Assembly: GCF_905397275.1 (NCBI RefSeq)
Contig: NZ_CAJPUY010000010.1
Location: 1 to 64,000, forward strand
Length of the DNA: 64,000 bases
Reading direction: 5' to 3'
Origin: Cupriavidus yeoncheonensis
Lineage (GTDB): Bacteria > Pseudomonadota > Gammaproteobacteria > Burkholderiales > Burkholderiaceae
The position numbers were made by a program, and so were the translations under genes. Under the pieces are notes generated by a model. It did no database searches and was not told the DNA's origin. It worked only from the letters and a program-made list of their open reading frames with translations. Below, piece by piece: positions 8,732-18,527 of the stretch (the first letter of the stretch is position 1; each line of letters opens with the position of its first letter).

Positions 8732-8992
8732 TTAATCCGCCAACGGAAACCCAAAGGCGTCATCGGCCAGATCGCGCTCGAACAACACCACCCAGGCGAT
8801 TCCGTCCGTTGTCGCATATTCCTCGAACTGGCTGCCTACCACGCGCCCGACGCCGATGGTCCTTTGCGCATTGGCAGGGTCCTCTTGCATGCTGACCTCG
8901 AAATCTTCAGCGACAAAGCCATGCCGGCCACAGGCTGCTTCGAAAGCGTCCCGTTCCGCAGCGGACAGTTCGTAGTAGCGCTTCTGGACCAT
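8732..8992 (-). CDS. Conserved small acidic protein, function unknown
   Basis: 86 residues from the ATG at 8992, chosen because GGGAG precedes it by 7 bases; an upstream ATG at 9019 lacks a binding site. It has no signal peptide or membrane segment. The sequence (YYELSAAERDAFEAACGRHGFVAEDFEVS) looks like a small soluble helical domain found in Burkholderiaceae. Confidence 0.6.
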   Translation of the reverse strand: MVQKRYYELSAAERDAFEAACGRHGFVAEDFEVSMQEDPANAQRTIGVGRVVGSQFEEYATTDGIAWVVLFERDLADDAFGFPLAD

Positions 8993-9064
8993 GGATATCT
9001 CCCGGGCTCTTTGAGGCATCGTAGCACGCAGGCGCGGAAACTCCAGTCGGCTTGCCGCGAGCGT

Positions 9065-9584
9065 TCACGCGGTGCGGCGCGCGAGTCCGTGGATGATTGC
9101 GGAATGCGCTGGAAACCGGTCCGCAAGGTCAGAAGCCTCTGCGAGTTCGAATTCACTGAACTCGAACCCGGGCGCAACAGTGCACCCGAGCAGGGAGAAA
9201 TCCTCGGACCCTGACGACACGCGTTCGGCGGCAAACCAGTGGTTGGCGGGCACCATAGCCTGGAACACCGCGCCCGCATATTCAAGCGGATTGCCAAGGC
9301 GATGCGTGACAAGCTGGCCGTCTGCCGTCTGCCGTCAGTACATGGACATCGAGCGGCGTGCCGGCATGGAAGTGCCACAGTTCATCCGAGCGGATGCGGT
9401 GCCAGGCGGAGTAATCGCTGCCGCGCAGCAGGTAGTAGATAGCGGTCGACGCGCTGCGAACCCGGCCATCGCTGCATCGGACGTTCTCGTTGCTCCGGTA
9501 GGTCTCGCGGAAGTAGCCGCCCTCGGGATGGGGCTGCAGGCCCAGCGCGTGGATCAGTCGGTCGGCGGTAGTGTCGGCGTGCAT
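9065..9584 (-). pseudogene. DUF985 cupin protein interrupted by a 7-bp tandem repeat
   Basis: The frame from 9584 reads as a DUF985 (cupin 5) protein: MHADTTADRLIHALGL, HPEGGYFRETYRS, STAIYYLL and SAWHRIRSDELWHFHAG carry the metal-site region. After VLTADG the frame goes wrong and stops near 9282. Removing one GGCAGAC unit restores TADGQLVTHRLGNPLEYAGAVFQAMVPANHW, which joins exactly to the frame ending at 9065. The cause is the repeat at 9317-9336. Confidence 0.7.
9317..9336. repeat. GCCGTCT tandem repeat, nearly three units
   Basis: GCCGTCT at 9317-9323 and 9324-9330 is followed by GCCGTC (9331-9336). The unit is not a multiple of three, so gain or loss of one copy switches the reading frame of the DUF985 gene. 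Confidence 0.8.
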
Positions 9585-9616
9585 GGTGTCGGTGTGGCTG
9601 GCGCAGGTCGGGGCGG

Positions 9617-9877
9617 TCAGAGCAGCGCGAACTGCGCGCGGTCGGGGCCGATGAGGGCTGGTCGGCCGACCGGGTATCGGTGGTGATCGCCGCTGGCGTC
9701 GAACGACAGGAAGTCGGGTGTCCAGCGCAAGCCTTGCAGGTACCGTAGCTCGATGCCCTGCACGACGATGGCGCCGTTGCCGACACTGACCTGCGCGCAA
9801 GTCAGGCGCATGTACTCCGCATCGTCACCGAAATAGTGGGCTTCGAGCAAGATGGAATCGGACTGATAGAGCGGCAT
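9617..9877 (-). CDS. Conserved hypothetical protein, 86 residues
   Basis: Starts at 9877 (MPLYQSDSILLEAHYFGDDAEYMRL). It is a compact, probably beta-rich soluble protein without signal or membrane segment. It sits just downstream of the DUF985 frame's 5' side and is read in the same direction. I do not recognise a functional family. Confidence 0.55.
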   Translation of the reverse strand: MPLYQSDSILLEAHYFGDDAEYMRLTCAQVSVGNGAIVVQGIELRYLQGLRWTPDFLSFDASGDHHRYPVGRPALIGPDRAQFALL

Positions 9878-10021
9878 GGCAGTGCCCTTATCGATACTGT
9901 ATGGATGTACAGTATAAAGGCCAGGCGCGTCTGCGTCATTAGTCGGGGAAGTCAATGTGCCGGTGTGGCTGAGATGCCATCGCGCAGTCCGTATTCCCGC
10001 CATTGGTATAACCTGAACCAC

Positions 10022-10462
10022 ATGCTGGCAGGAATGCCGCTGCGCGTTGCTCGACGTACCCTGGGGGCTGCCATGGCGCATTGTCAAAGCAGGGCATGTT
10101 GGTTTGGGCTGGGCTTGCTGTCCGGTGCCGCGCTGGCTTGCCTCAGTACGTGGGCGGCGAAAAGCGCGCACCGGCAAGTGGGAGCGGGGGCGGCCGAAAC
10201 CGCGCTCGCCGCACAGCAGCAGGCGCTGGAATCGGAGCCATTGCCTGAAGCGGCCACCGACATCATCGAATACCGTGGCTTCATGGTTCACGTGTTCTGT
10301 CACGCGCTGGGTGTCGGCCGGTTCAAGGCTGTGTGCGATATCTGGGAAGCGGGAGCAGTCGTGCTGGAAAGCGGTGCGCCGCCTGCTGCTTATCCGACGG
10401 CGGAAGAGGCGCGGCTGGCAACCATTGCCTGGGCACGCCAGTGGGTGCAGAACAATGGCTGA
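10022..10462 (+). CDS. Membrane-anchored paralogue of the YQGYTV small protein
   Basis: About 146 residues from 10022. A single hydrophobic segment (WFGLGLLSGAALACLSTWAA) lies near residues 25-45 and an Ala-rich linker follows. The C-terminal 65 residues repeat the plan of the protein at 6602 (YRGFMVHVF, then TIAWARQWVQNNG). A TATAAC box is just upstream near 10007. A start at 10074 is also possible and would shorten the cytoplasmic lead. Confidence 0.55.
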   Translation: MLAGMPLRVARRTLGAAMAHCQSRACWFGLGLLSGAALACLSTWAAKSAHRQVGAGAAETALAAQQQALESEPLPEAATDIIEYRGFMVHVFCHALGVGRFKAVCDIWEAGAVVLESGAPPAAYPTAEEARLATIAWARQWVQNNG

Positions 10463-10602
10463 GTCGGGCTGCGTCGTTATGCCGGCGGTGAGGCCGCTCG
10501 ATGGCCTTGCGGGCTGGCGGACTGATTGAACCCCTCGCATGTAGGGTAATTGCTGCGTCACTTCGCGCTCAAGGAGCCGCGTCACGGACCGTTAGACAGC
10601 CC

Positions 10603-10923
10603 ATGGAAATTTCCGATCTCCCTCCCAATTCAGCCTCCAACGCCGACCTGATCGGCTGGGCAGGCGCGTCGCCCGAAGTCATTGCCAGGGTGCTGAATTC
10701 CGCGCTGTCTGCCCAGGACCTGTCGGGCTTTGCGGCGCTGCTTTCCGACATCGCCCGGGACCGGGGACTGAAGGGCCAGCGTGCGGCGCACCAGTCGATC
10801 TATGACATGCCGTACGCCAGCCTGCTGCCCAGGCAGAAGCACTTGCTCGCGGATGCCTTCGAACTGCTGGTGCTGCTCGGGATCGAGTTCCGCCCACGCG
10901 AGCCGGACACGGACGAAGACTGA
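10603..10923 (+). CDS. Conserved hypothetical protein
   Basis: 106 residues from the ATG at 10603, a mostly helical sequence (VIARVLNSALSAQDLSGFAALLSDIARDRGLKGQRAAHQSIYDMPY). It has no signal peptide or membrane helix. It converges with the NAD-glutamate dehydrogenase gene, leaving only 18 bases between the stops. Confidence 0.6.
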   Translation: MEISDLPPNSASNADLIGWAGASPEVIARVLNSALSAQDLSGFAALLSDIARDRGLKGQRAAHQSIYDMPYASLLPRQKHLLADAFELLVLLGIEFRPREPDTDED

Positions 10924-10941
10924 GCGGCGCGGCCCGCCGCT

Positions 10942-13900
10942 TCAGCTTCGTTCCAGCATGCCGATCTCGCGAATGGCGACCGACAGCATCGACAGTCCCG
11001 TTGCGCCCGATGCACGTTGTTCAGTCAGCATGCGGGTGAAGCGTTCGAGCGCATTTTGCCGGCTCGCGCGCCAGGCATCGAGCAGCGCTTCGGCCGTGTT
11101 GTAGTCGCCGGACTGCGCCAGCACGCTGGTCATCAGCGCGCGCTTGAGCCGTCCCAGGTCATCGAGCGTGGAGGTGCGCGCCAGCAGGTCCCAATGCGTA
11201 TCGGCGGGCAAAGCCTGCGCGCGTTCCCGCAGCCAGTTGAAGCTCAGTTGCGTGTCGAGCGCGAAGTAGACCCCTGCCACTAGCTCCAGCGGACGGTTAG
11301 AAGAAGCCGCCACTTCCGCGATATCGAGCGCGGCCGCGGAGATGTCGCGGCCAGCGACCTTCTGGGCCAGCGCCGGCTCCACGCCGGCATCGGCCAGGGC
11401 CTGCGTGCGCTCGGCCAACACCGCGGCGTCAGCCTGCGGCAGGACAGTCGGCAACTGCGGCGTGAGCCATTGCGCCGCTTGCGTGAAGCGTGCCAGGCCC
11501 GCTTCGGCGGTGCCGCCGGTACGCAGGTAGCGGATGAACCAGAGGCAGGCCCGCTCCAGCAACTGGCCGACGGCGCAGAACATCCGCGCCTGCTCGGCAT
11601 CGGCCACGCGGTTGTCCAGTGCATCGATGTCCTGCCACAGCGCCGTCAACCCGAACACGTCGCGCGCGATCAGGCAGGCGCGCACGATATCGGCGGGGCG
11701 GGCATCCGTTTCCTCCATCATGCGATGCACGAACGTCGCGCCGATCCGGTTGACGAGCAGGTTGGTCAGGTGTGTGGCCAGGATCTCGCGGCGCAGCGGG
11801 TGGCGCTGCATGGCATCGCCATAGCGCTGGCGCAGCGGCACCGGGAAGTAATCGACCAACAGGTCCGCGAGCAGCGTGTCTTCGGGCACATCCGAGACGA
11901 GCAGTTCATCGTAGAGCCACATCTTGCTGTAGGCGAGCAGTACGGCGCGCTCGGGCGAAGTCAGCCCTTCGCCAGCGGCCTTGCGTTCGGCAATCTCTTC
12001 GTCGCCCGGCAGGAATTCCAGCGCGCGGTTGAGGCGGCCGGCGCGTTCGAGCCAGCGGATAAGTCGTGCTTCGCCATCGAGCAGTGCGCCGCTGCTGCGG
12101 CCTGCCACCGACAAGGCCTGGGTCTGGTAGTAGTTGTCCTGCAGCACCAGCAGGCCGACTTCGTCCGTCATCTCGGCCAGCAGCTTGTTGCGCTGTTTCT
12201 CGGTCATCTCGCCCTCGGCCACGACCTGGCCGAGCAGGATCTTGATGTTGACCTCGTGGTCCGAGCAATCGACGCCGGCCGAGTTATCGATGGCATCGGT
12301 ATTGATGCGTCCGCCCTGGCGCGCGAACTCGATGCGGCCCAGTTGCGTGAAGCCGAGATTGCCGCCTTCGCCGACGACCTTGCAGCGCAGTTCGGCGCCG
12401 TTGACGCGCACGGCGTCGTTGGTGCGGTCGCCGGCCTGCTGGTGGGTCTCCTGGCTGGATTTCACATAGGTACCAATGCCGCCGTTGTAGAGCAGGTCCA
12501 CGGGCGCCATCAGGATCGCGTGGATCAGTTCGGCTGGCGGCAGCGTACTGGCGGAGATGCCGAGCACGGCCTGTACCTGCGGCGACAGCGCGATGGTCTT
12601 GGCCGTGCGCGGGAATATGCCACCACCTGCGGAGATGAGCTTGCTGTCATAGTCGGCCCAGCTCGAGCGTGGCAGGGCGAACATGCGCGTGCGTTCCTGC
12701 AGGCTGGATACGGGGTCGGGATCGGGGTCGAGGAAGATATGGCGGTGATCGAACGCTGCCACTAAGCGGATATGCGGTGACAGCAGCATGCCATTGCCGA
12801 ACACATCGCCCGACATATCGCCGACGCCGGCCACGGTGAAGTCCGTCGCTTGCGTGTCGATGCCCATTTCGCGGAAATGCCGCTTGACCGATTCCCACGC
12901 GCCCCGCGCGGTGATGCCCATCTTCTTGTGGTCATAGCCGACCGAGCCGCCTGATGCAAAGGCATCGCCAAGCCAGAACCCGTACTGGCCCGAGATCGCG
13001 TTGGCAAAATCGGAGAAGGTGGCGGTGCCCTTGTCGGCGGCAACGACGAGGTAGGGGTCGTTGTCATCGAGGCGGACCACGTCTGGCGGCGGCACGAGGG
13101 CGCCTGCGACCAGGTTGTCGGTCAGGTCGAGCAGGCCGCGCAGGAAGGTCTGGTAGCACGCGATGCCTTCCTGCAGGAACGCGTCGCGGTCCGTCGGCGG
13201 CGGTGGCCGCTTGACGACGAAGCCGCCCTTGGAACCGACCGGCACGATCACGGTGTTCTTCACCATCTGCGCCTTCATCAGGCCCAGCACTTCGGTACGG
13301 AAATCTTCGCGCCGGTCAGACCAGCGCAGGCCGCCGCGGGCCACGCGGCCGCCGCGCAGGTGCACGCCTTCCACGCGCGGGGAGTAGACCCAGATCTCCC
13401 ACATGGGGCGCGGCTCGGGCAGGCCGGGAACCTTCGAGGGATTGAACTTGAACGAAACATAGGGGCGCGGCTGCCCGCCCGTATCGCGGTGGAAGTAGTT
13501 GGTGCGTACGGTCGCGTTGACCACCCCGAGGAACAGGCGCAGGATGCGGTCCTCGTCGAGGTTCGGGACCTGGTCCAGCGCGGTCTCGATGTCGGTCAGC
13601 AATTGCTGGCAGCGCGCCTCGCGTGTGGCGGCCGCGGCCGGGTCGAAGCGCGCGACGAACAGCGCCACCAGCCTGGTTGCAATCGCGGGATTGCCGGTCA
13701 GCGCGCGTTCGATGTACGCGTCACTGAAGGTCGAGCCGACCTGGCGCAGGTACTTCGCGTATGCGCGCAGGATAGTCACATCGCGCGCTGCCAGTTCGGC
13801 GCGCAATACCAGGCGATTGAGGTCGTCGTTCTCGATCTCGCCGTTCCACGCGCGGTTAAAGGCGTCTTCGAACAGCGCCTTGATCCGTTCGATGTCGAAT

Positions 13901-15789
13901 TCGGCGCCCCCGGCGCTGTCAGCGATCTCCAGCCCGAAGTCATGGATCCAGACCGGCGCGCCGCTATCGGGCTCGATCAGGTAGGGCCGTTCCTCGTCCA
14001 CGCGCACGCCAAGGTGTTCGAGCATCGGCAGGCTGTGCGACAGCGCGATCGGCTCGCCGGCACGGTAGACCTTGAAGCGGAACGCACCGGGTACCGCCTC
14101 GATCGGGCGATACAGGTTCATGGCGATGCCGTTGCCATTGCCGTGCAGAGCCTGGTCCATCAACTCGATGTCGCGCACGGCGGTGCGGGCCGGGTAGTCC
14201 TCGCGATAGCCGGCAGGGAAGGAGCCGCCGTACTGGCGCAGCAGGCGGTTGCCTTGCTCCTCGCCACGGCTTTCGTGCAGCGCCTCGGCCAGGTCGTCCT
14301 GCCAGCGGCGGCTGGCCTGGACGATGCGCGCTTCCAGTTCCTGGGTGTCAGCCTGCGGCATGCTGCCGGGCTCGCCGCGCACGGTGAGCTGGATGCGCGC
14401 GAGCGGCGATTCCGACAGCAGCGGCGTGAATTCGCAGGCGTTGCCGTGGAAGGCGCCCATCAGGATCTTCTGGATCTTCTGGCGCAGGTCGGTGTTGTAC
14501 TTGTCGCGCGGGACAAAGACCAGGCAGGACACGAAGCGGTCGAAGCGGTCGCGCCGCACGAACAGGCGCGTGCGCTGATGCTCCTGCAGCCGCAGGATGC
14601 CGATCGCGATGTCGAACAACTCGTCTTCCTCGATCTGGAACAGTTCGTCGCGCGGATACTGCTCGAGGATGGTCACCAGCGACTTGTACAGGTGGCCCTT
14701 GGTCAGGAAGCCGGCGCGGTCCAGGATGTTTGCGCACTTGCGCCGCACCAGCGGAATCTCGGCGATCGGTGAGGTGTATGCGGTGGACGTGTACAGGCCC
14801 ACGAAGCGGCGCTCGCCGAACAGCTTGCCGTCTGCATCGAGCAGTTTTACGCCAACGTAGTCCAGGTAGCCCGGCCGGTGCACGGTGGAGCGCGAATTGG
14901 CCTTGGTCAGGAAAATCGGCGAACTGCCCTGGATGATGGAGGTGGCCGCGGTCGGTAGCGGCGTCAGGTCTTCAGCTTCAGGCGGACGAAGGCTTTCGCG
15001 CAGGATGCCGAGCCCGGTGTCCGGCACGCCGCGCAGGAAATAGCGCTGGTCCTGGGAGATGAGCTGGTAGTCGCGCTGCCCGAGGAACGTGAAATGGTTG
15101 TCGAGCATCCATTGCAGGACAGCCCGGCCTTCGGTGTTTTCGGCGCTGGCGGCGTCGGGGATCCGGGCCATCGTGCCGATGGTGGCCTCGGTAATGTCGC
15201 GCATGCGTTGCCAGTCTTCGACGGCGGCGCGCAAGTCGCCGAGCACCCGCGCAATGCCGCTGCGCAACGCTTCCAGCCGCGCCGGCTCGCCGGTACGGTC
15301 CACCTCGAAATGGATGAAGGATTCCAGGTGCGATTCGGCGTCGCTGCCGGCACCGCCGAGTTCGATCCTTTCAATGCCGCCTTTGGCGCCGCGCCATACG
15401 CGGAACACCGGGTGAATCGCCGAGTGCAGCACCAGCCCCAACCGGTTGATCTCCATGGTCACGGAGTCGACCAGGAAGGGCATGTCGTCGTTGACGATCT
15501 CGACCACCGTATGGTCCGAGTGCCAGCCATGCTCTTCCAGGTTGGGGTTGTACACGCGGATGCGCGCGGTGCCTGGCACGAACTTCTGCGCGGTCTGCCA
15601 GTGCGCCATCACGGCGCCATACATGTCGGCGACTTCCCGATGGATCAGGTCATCGGAATCGGTCTGGTCGTAGTAATGGCGCAGAATCGGTTCGAGCAGC
15701 TCGAACCCCGCCGCGGGCAGCCGTTCCCGCGCGAACGCCAGCATCTCTTCCTGCAGGTGTGCGACTTTTTCTTCGTTCTCCTGCGGCAT
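10942..15789 (-). CDS. gdhB: NAD-specific glutamate dehydrogenase, 180-kDa type
   Basis: 1615 residues, the length of the large bacterial GDH class. It catalyses NAD+-dependent oxidative deamination of glutamate to 2-oxoglutarate and ammonium in the cytosol. The long N-terminal half contains ACT-like regulatory regions. The catalytic core lies near residues 780-1150: VHLRGGRVARGGLRWSDR, LMKAQMVKNTVIVPVGSKGGFV (substrate and catalytic lysines), GVGDMSGDVFGNGM (nucleotide-binding) and GGGIFPRTAK. The start at 15789 is fixed by AAGGAGG five bases upstream, not the in-frame ATG at 15825. It stands alone and is probably used for glutamate catabolism. Confidence 0.95.
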   Translation of the reverse strand: MPQENEEKVAHLQEEMLAFARERLPAAGFELLEPILRHYYDQTDSDDLIHREVADMYGAVMAHWQTAQKFVPGTARIRVYNPNLEEHGWHSDHTVVEIVNDDMPFLVDSVTMEINRLGLVLHSAIHPVFRVWRGAKGGIERIELGGAGSDAESHLESFIHFEVDRTGEPARLEALRSGIARVLGDLRAAVEDWQRMRDITEATIGTMARIPDAASAENTEGRAVLQWMLDNHFTFLGQRDYQLISQDQRYFLRGVPDTGLGILRESLRPPEAEDLTPLPTAATSIIQGSSPIFLTKANSRSTVHRPGYLDYVGVKLLDADGKLFGERRFVGLYTSTAYTSPIAEIPLVRRKCANILDRAGFLTKGHLYKSLVTILEQYPRDELFQIEEDELFDIAIGILRLQEHQRTRLFVRRDRFDRFVSCLVFVPRDKYNTDLRQKIQKILMGAFHGNACEFTPLLSESPLARIQLTVRGEPGSMPQADTQELEARIVQASRRWQDDLAEALHESRGEEQGNRLLRQYGGSFPAGYREDYPARTAVRDIELMDQALHGNGNGIAMNLYRPIEAVPGAFRFKVYRAGEPIALSHSLPMLEHLGVRVDEERPYLIEPDSGAPVWIHDFGLEIADSAGGAEFDIERIKALFEDAFNRAWNGEIENDDLNRLVLRAELAARDVTILRAYAKYLRQVGSTFSDAYIERALTGNPAIATRLVALFVARFDPAAAATREARCQQLLTDIETALDQVPNLDEDRILRLFLGVVNATVRTNYFHRDTGGQPRPYVSFKFNPSKVPGLPEPRPMWEIWVYSPRVEGVHLRGGRVARGGLRWSDRREDFRTEVLGLMKAQMVKNTVIVPVGSKGGFVVKRPPPPTDRDAFLQEGIACYQTFLRGLLDLTDNLVAGALVPPPDVVRLDDNDPYLVVAADKGTATFSDFANAISGQYGFWLGDAFASGGSVGYDHKKMGITARGAWESVKRHFREMGIDTQATDFTVAGVGDMSGDVFGNGMLLSPHIRLVAAFDHRHIFLDPDPDPVSSLQERTRMFALPRSSWADYDSKLISAGGGIFPRTAKTIALSPQVQAVLGISASTLPPAELIHAILMAPVDLLYNGGIGTYVKSSQETHQQAGDRTNDAVRVNGAELRCKVVGEGGNLGFTQLGRIEFARQGGRINTDAIDNSAGVDCSDHEVNIKILLGQVVAEGEMTEKQRNKLLAEMTDEVGLLVLQDNYYQTQALSVAGRSSGALLDGEARLIRWLERAGRLNRALEFLPGDEEIAERKAAGEGLTSPERAVLLAYSKMWLYDELLVSDVPEDTLLADLLVDYFPVPLRQRYGDAMQRHPLRREILATHLTNLLVNRIGATFVHRMMEETDARPADIVRACLIARDVFGLTALWQDIDALDNRVADAEQARMFCAVGQLLERACLWFIRYLRTGGTAEAGLARFTQAAQWLTPQLPTVLPQADAAVLAERTQALADAGVEPALAQKVAGRDISAAALDIAEVAASSNRPLELVAGVYFALDTQLSFNWLRERAQALPADTHWDLLARTSTLDDLGRLKRALMTSVLAQSGDYNTAEALLDAWRASRQNALERFTRMLTEQRASGATGLSMLSVAIREIGMLERS

Positions 15790-15981
15790 GGTGCCTCCTT
15801 GCGGTATCTGGCGCGGGCGGCCCATGCCGCTCGTCTGGACGCAGGCGGTGCATGTGCCGGTGCATGCTCATACTTTAGGAAAAAACTGCACGGTGCGAGG
15901 GGAAAGTCGTAGCGGCGGACGCGATGTGGCCCACCAGCATGGCACCGGCTGGCGCCCTTCGCTGATTTCCGGCGGCGCGGA

Positions 15982-16509
15982 TCAGGCGGACAACGACTGC
16001 ATCGCGCCGGTACCGCCGGCCGCCTTGCGGCCTGCTGGGGTTGGCACCGTGATCGGCTCGGAAGCCGTGCCGCGGCTGCGGCGGGCGGAATGATCGCTCA
16101 ATGTCAGCTTCATGCGCTGAAGCAGCGTGCCCAGCGCCACGCGTTCGTGCGAACTGAACGGCGAGACCGAGACCGAGTGCAGGGCTTTTACCGCTCCCCA
16201 GACGCGTTCGACGCGACCTTCGGCCGCAGCGCTGATACGCGGGGTGCCGGTGCCGGCGAATTCGACCCAACCGTCGTCATGCAACTCGCCCAGCATGCGT
16301 TCGGCGCACGCCGCATCGATCAGCATAGTGCCCGCAAGCGGCTCATGGCGCACGAACGCGTTCTGGTAGATGGCCCGCAACAAGGTCCATTTGCCGTAGT
16401 TAAGGCCAGATGTCGAAAGGGTTTGTTCCAACGCACCCTGCCAGGCAATGACCGCATCGACCAGGGCAAGGACCACCGGCTCGTTGGGTTCGAGTGGTTT
16501 GGTATGCAT
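15982..16509 (-). CDS. MarR-like winged-helix regulator
   Basis: 175 residues from 16509, where AGGAG precedes the ATG by about 9 bases. The layout fits the MarR fold: a long first helix (LALVDAVIAWQGALEQTLSTSGLNYGKWTLLRAI), a degenerate recognition region (LIDAACAERMLGELHDDGWVEFAG) and a C-terminal helix (HERVALGTLLQRMKLTL). The C-terminal 30 residues are a disordered Ser/Arg/Pro-rich tail. It is upstream of and in line with the GDH gene, 190 bp away, so it may control that gene, but no operator was identified. Confidence 0.6.
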   Translation of the reverse strand: MHTKPLEPNEPVVLALVDAVIAWQGALEQTLSTSGLNYGKWTLLRAIYQNAFVRHEPLAGTMLIDAACAERMLGELHDDGWVEFAGTGTPRISAAAEGRVERVWGAVKALHSVSVSPFSSHERVALGTLLQRMKLTLSDHSARRSRGTASEPITVPTPAGRKAAGGTGAMQSLSA

Positions 16510-16903
16510 GAATTGGCGTCTCCTGATGTCTGTCGCCGACATTACAACGCTCTTGGGCCGGAGCTTGGCCGGCCCGGGCGGCACAGGTGCCGCGCCTCGA
16601 AATCAGGGTCAAATCGGGGCGGTCTTTCCTGATGCGGCAGACACTACCAGAAGCGAGTGTTTTTTGTATGTTCCCTAGGGTTTGTCCTGTCATGCCGTGA
16701 TGCATCGGCGTTCGCGTCCCTCCAGCAAGGGGCAGGACCGCCACTTCGAGCCGACTGAGTTGCCATGAAAAAACCGACTGATTTCTATGAGTTTAAATCC
16801 ATGTGGGAATGTAGTGGCGTGGCTACACTGCGTTTTCAACACCCTGCGCCAGGAGCGGAGGGGGCACGGACGGATCGGATCCGCCCGGCAACCGGAGTTG
16901 AAG
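16510..16903. other. Intergenic region between MarR-like and acyl-CoA transferase genes
   Basis: 394 bp holding the divergent starts of two genes. I see no additional gene, stable hairpin or repeat. An A+T-rich patch around 16765-16800 is a possible promoter area for the acyl-CoA transferase gene. Confidence 0.4.
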
Positions 16904-18421
16904 ATGTACAAGGAACGCATTCGCCTGCCGAGACTGTTGGACAAGGTGGTCTCTGCCGACACGGCAGCCGGGCTCATCCGCGACGGCATGACGGTGGGCA
17001 TGAGCGGCTTCACCCGTGCGGGCGACTGCAAGGAAGTGCCATTCGCACTGGCGCGCCGCGCCGCCAGCGAGCCGCTGCGCATCACGCTGATGACCGGCGC
17101 GTCGCTCGGCAACGACATCGACAAGGTGCTGGCGCAGGCCGACGTGATCGCGCGCCGGTTGCCTTTCCAGTCCGATGAAACCCTGCGACGCAAGATCAAC
17201 GCCGGCGAAGTCATGTTCATCGACCAGCATCTGTCCGAGACGGTCGAGCAGCTGCGTTCCGGCCAGATCGCTCCGGTCGACGTGGCCGTGGTGGAAGCGG
17301 TTGCGATCACCGAGCAGGGCGGCATCGTGCCGAGCACTTCGGTCGGCAACTCGGCGAGCTTTGCCATGCTCGCGCGCAAGGTGATCGTCGAGATCAACCT
17401 GAACATGCCGCTGGGGCTGGAGGGCTTCCACGACATCTATTTCCCGGTGCAGCGCCCGTACCGGCAGCCGATCCCGCTGATTTCCGCCGAGCAGCGCATC
17501 GGCCTGCCGTATATCCCGATCGATCCGGAGAAGATTGCGGCAATCGTGATCACCGGCAAGGACGACAGCCCGTCCAGCGCGCTGCCGCCCGACGAAGGCA
17601 CGCGCCAGATCGCCGGCCACCTGAGCGAATTCCTCGGGCGCGAGGTACGCGCCGGGCGCCTGTCGCCGTCGCTGCAGCCGCTGCAGGCAGGTATCGGCAC
17701 GATATCGAATGCCGTGCTGCATGGGCTGATCGACTCCCCGTTCCACGACCTCAAGATGTACTCCGAGGTGCTGCAGGACAGCACGATCGAGTTGCTGGAC
17801 TCGGGCCGGCTCACGTTTGCCTCGGCATCGTCGGTCACGCTGTCGCGACCGGTCTACCAGCATTTCCTGGCGAACCTGGAGCGGTACCGGTCGCGCCTGG
17901 TGCTGCGGCCGCAGGAGATCAGCAATCATCCGGAAATCCTGCGCCGGCTCGGACTCATCACCATCAACACCGCGCTCGAGTGCGACATCTACGGCAACGT
18001 CAATTCGACGCACGTGGGCGGTACGCACATGATGAATGGCATAGGCGGCTCCGGCGATTTCGCGCGCAATGCGCACCTGTCGGTGTTCGTGACCAAATCG
18101 GTGGCAAAGGGCGGCGATATCTCCAGCATCGTGCCGATGGTGTCGCATGTCGACCATACCGAGCACGATGTCGATGTCATCGTGACCGAGCACGGTCTGG
18201 CCGACCTGCGGGGCCTGGCGCCGCGCGAACGCGCCCGGCAGGTTATCGACAACTGTGCGGATCCGGCCTATCGCGACGTGCTGAATAATTACTTCCGCCG
18301 CGCCAGCCGCCTTGGCGGGCAGACGCCGCACCTGCTTGAGGAGGCGTTGTCCTGGCACGTGCGCTACCGCGACCAGCGCACCATGCGCGAATCCGTGCCG
18401 CACGAGGCGATGGCCGCCTGA
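16904..18421 (+). CDS. Acetyl-CoA hydrolase/CoA-transferase family protein
   Basis: 505 residues, full length for the Ach1/Cat1 type. These enzymes move CoA between acetate and succinate or another acid, or act as hydrolases, through a glutamyl-CoA intermediate. The candidate catalytic Glu288 lies in KMYSEVLQDS, and the glycine-rich CoA loop GNVNSTHVGGTHMMNGIGGSGDF lies in the C-terminal half. The start at 16904 follows GGAG by 8 bases and continues MYKERIRLPRLLDKVVSAD. An intrinsic terminator follows, so it is a single-gene unit. The exact substrate pair cannot be told from sequence. Confidence 0.9.
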   Translation: MYKERIRLPRLLDKVVSADTAAGLIRDGMTVGMSGFTRAGDCKEVPFALARRAASEPLRITLMTGASLGNDIDKVLAQADVIARRLPFQSDETLRRKINAGEVMFIDQHLSETVEQLRSGQIAPVDVAVVEAVAITEQGGIVPSTSVGNSASFAMLARKVIVEINLNMPLGLEGFHDIYFPVQRPYRQPIPLISAEQRIGLPYIPIDPEKIAAIVITGKDDSPSSALPPDEGTRQIAGHLSEFLGREVRAGRLSPSLQPLQAGIGTISNAVLHGLIDSPFHDLKMYSEVLQDSTIELLDSGRLTFASASSVTLSRPVYQHFLANLERYRSRLVLRPQEISNHPEILRRLGLITINTALECDIYGNVNSTHVGGTHMMNGIGGSGDFARNAHLSVFVTKSVAKGGDISSIVPMVSHVDHTEHDVDVIVTEHGLADLRGLAPRERARQVIDNCADPAYRDVLNNYFRRASRLGGQTPHLLEEALSWHVRYRDQRTMRESVPHEAMAA

Positions 18422-18450
18422 TCGCTGGCATCCATAGCAGAACATAAACA

Positions 18451-18478
18451 AACAGCCCGCGAATGCGGGCTGTTTCGG
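18451..18478 (+). terminator. Intrinsic terminator after the acyl-CoA transferase gene
   Basis: AACAGCCCGC (18451-18460) pairs with GCGGGCTGTT (18465-18474) over a GAAT loop, followed by a short T-rich tail. It serves the plus-strand gene and may also stop the minus-strand gene converging at 18528. Confidence 0.75.
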
Positions 18479-18527
18479 TTTGCAGCCTGCTCCGCGGAGC
18501 TGGCGGAGCAGGCGAGATGGGATGGGC

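Noticed and set aside
8881..8895. CCTCTTG match to the late-promoter element in the host region
   Set aside because: Only seven bases match and no hexamer stands at 17 bp; it lies outside the prophage and inside a host gene.
10942..15825. Several long plus-strand open frames opposite the NAD-GDH gene
   Set aside because: High GC makes antisense frames long. They have no ribosome binding sites, no recognisable domain, and the minus strand encodes a complete known enzyme.
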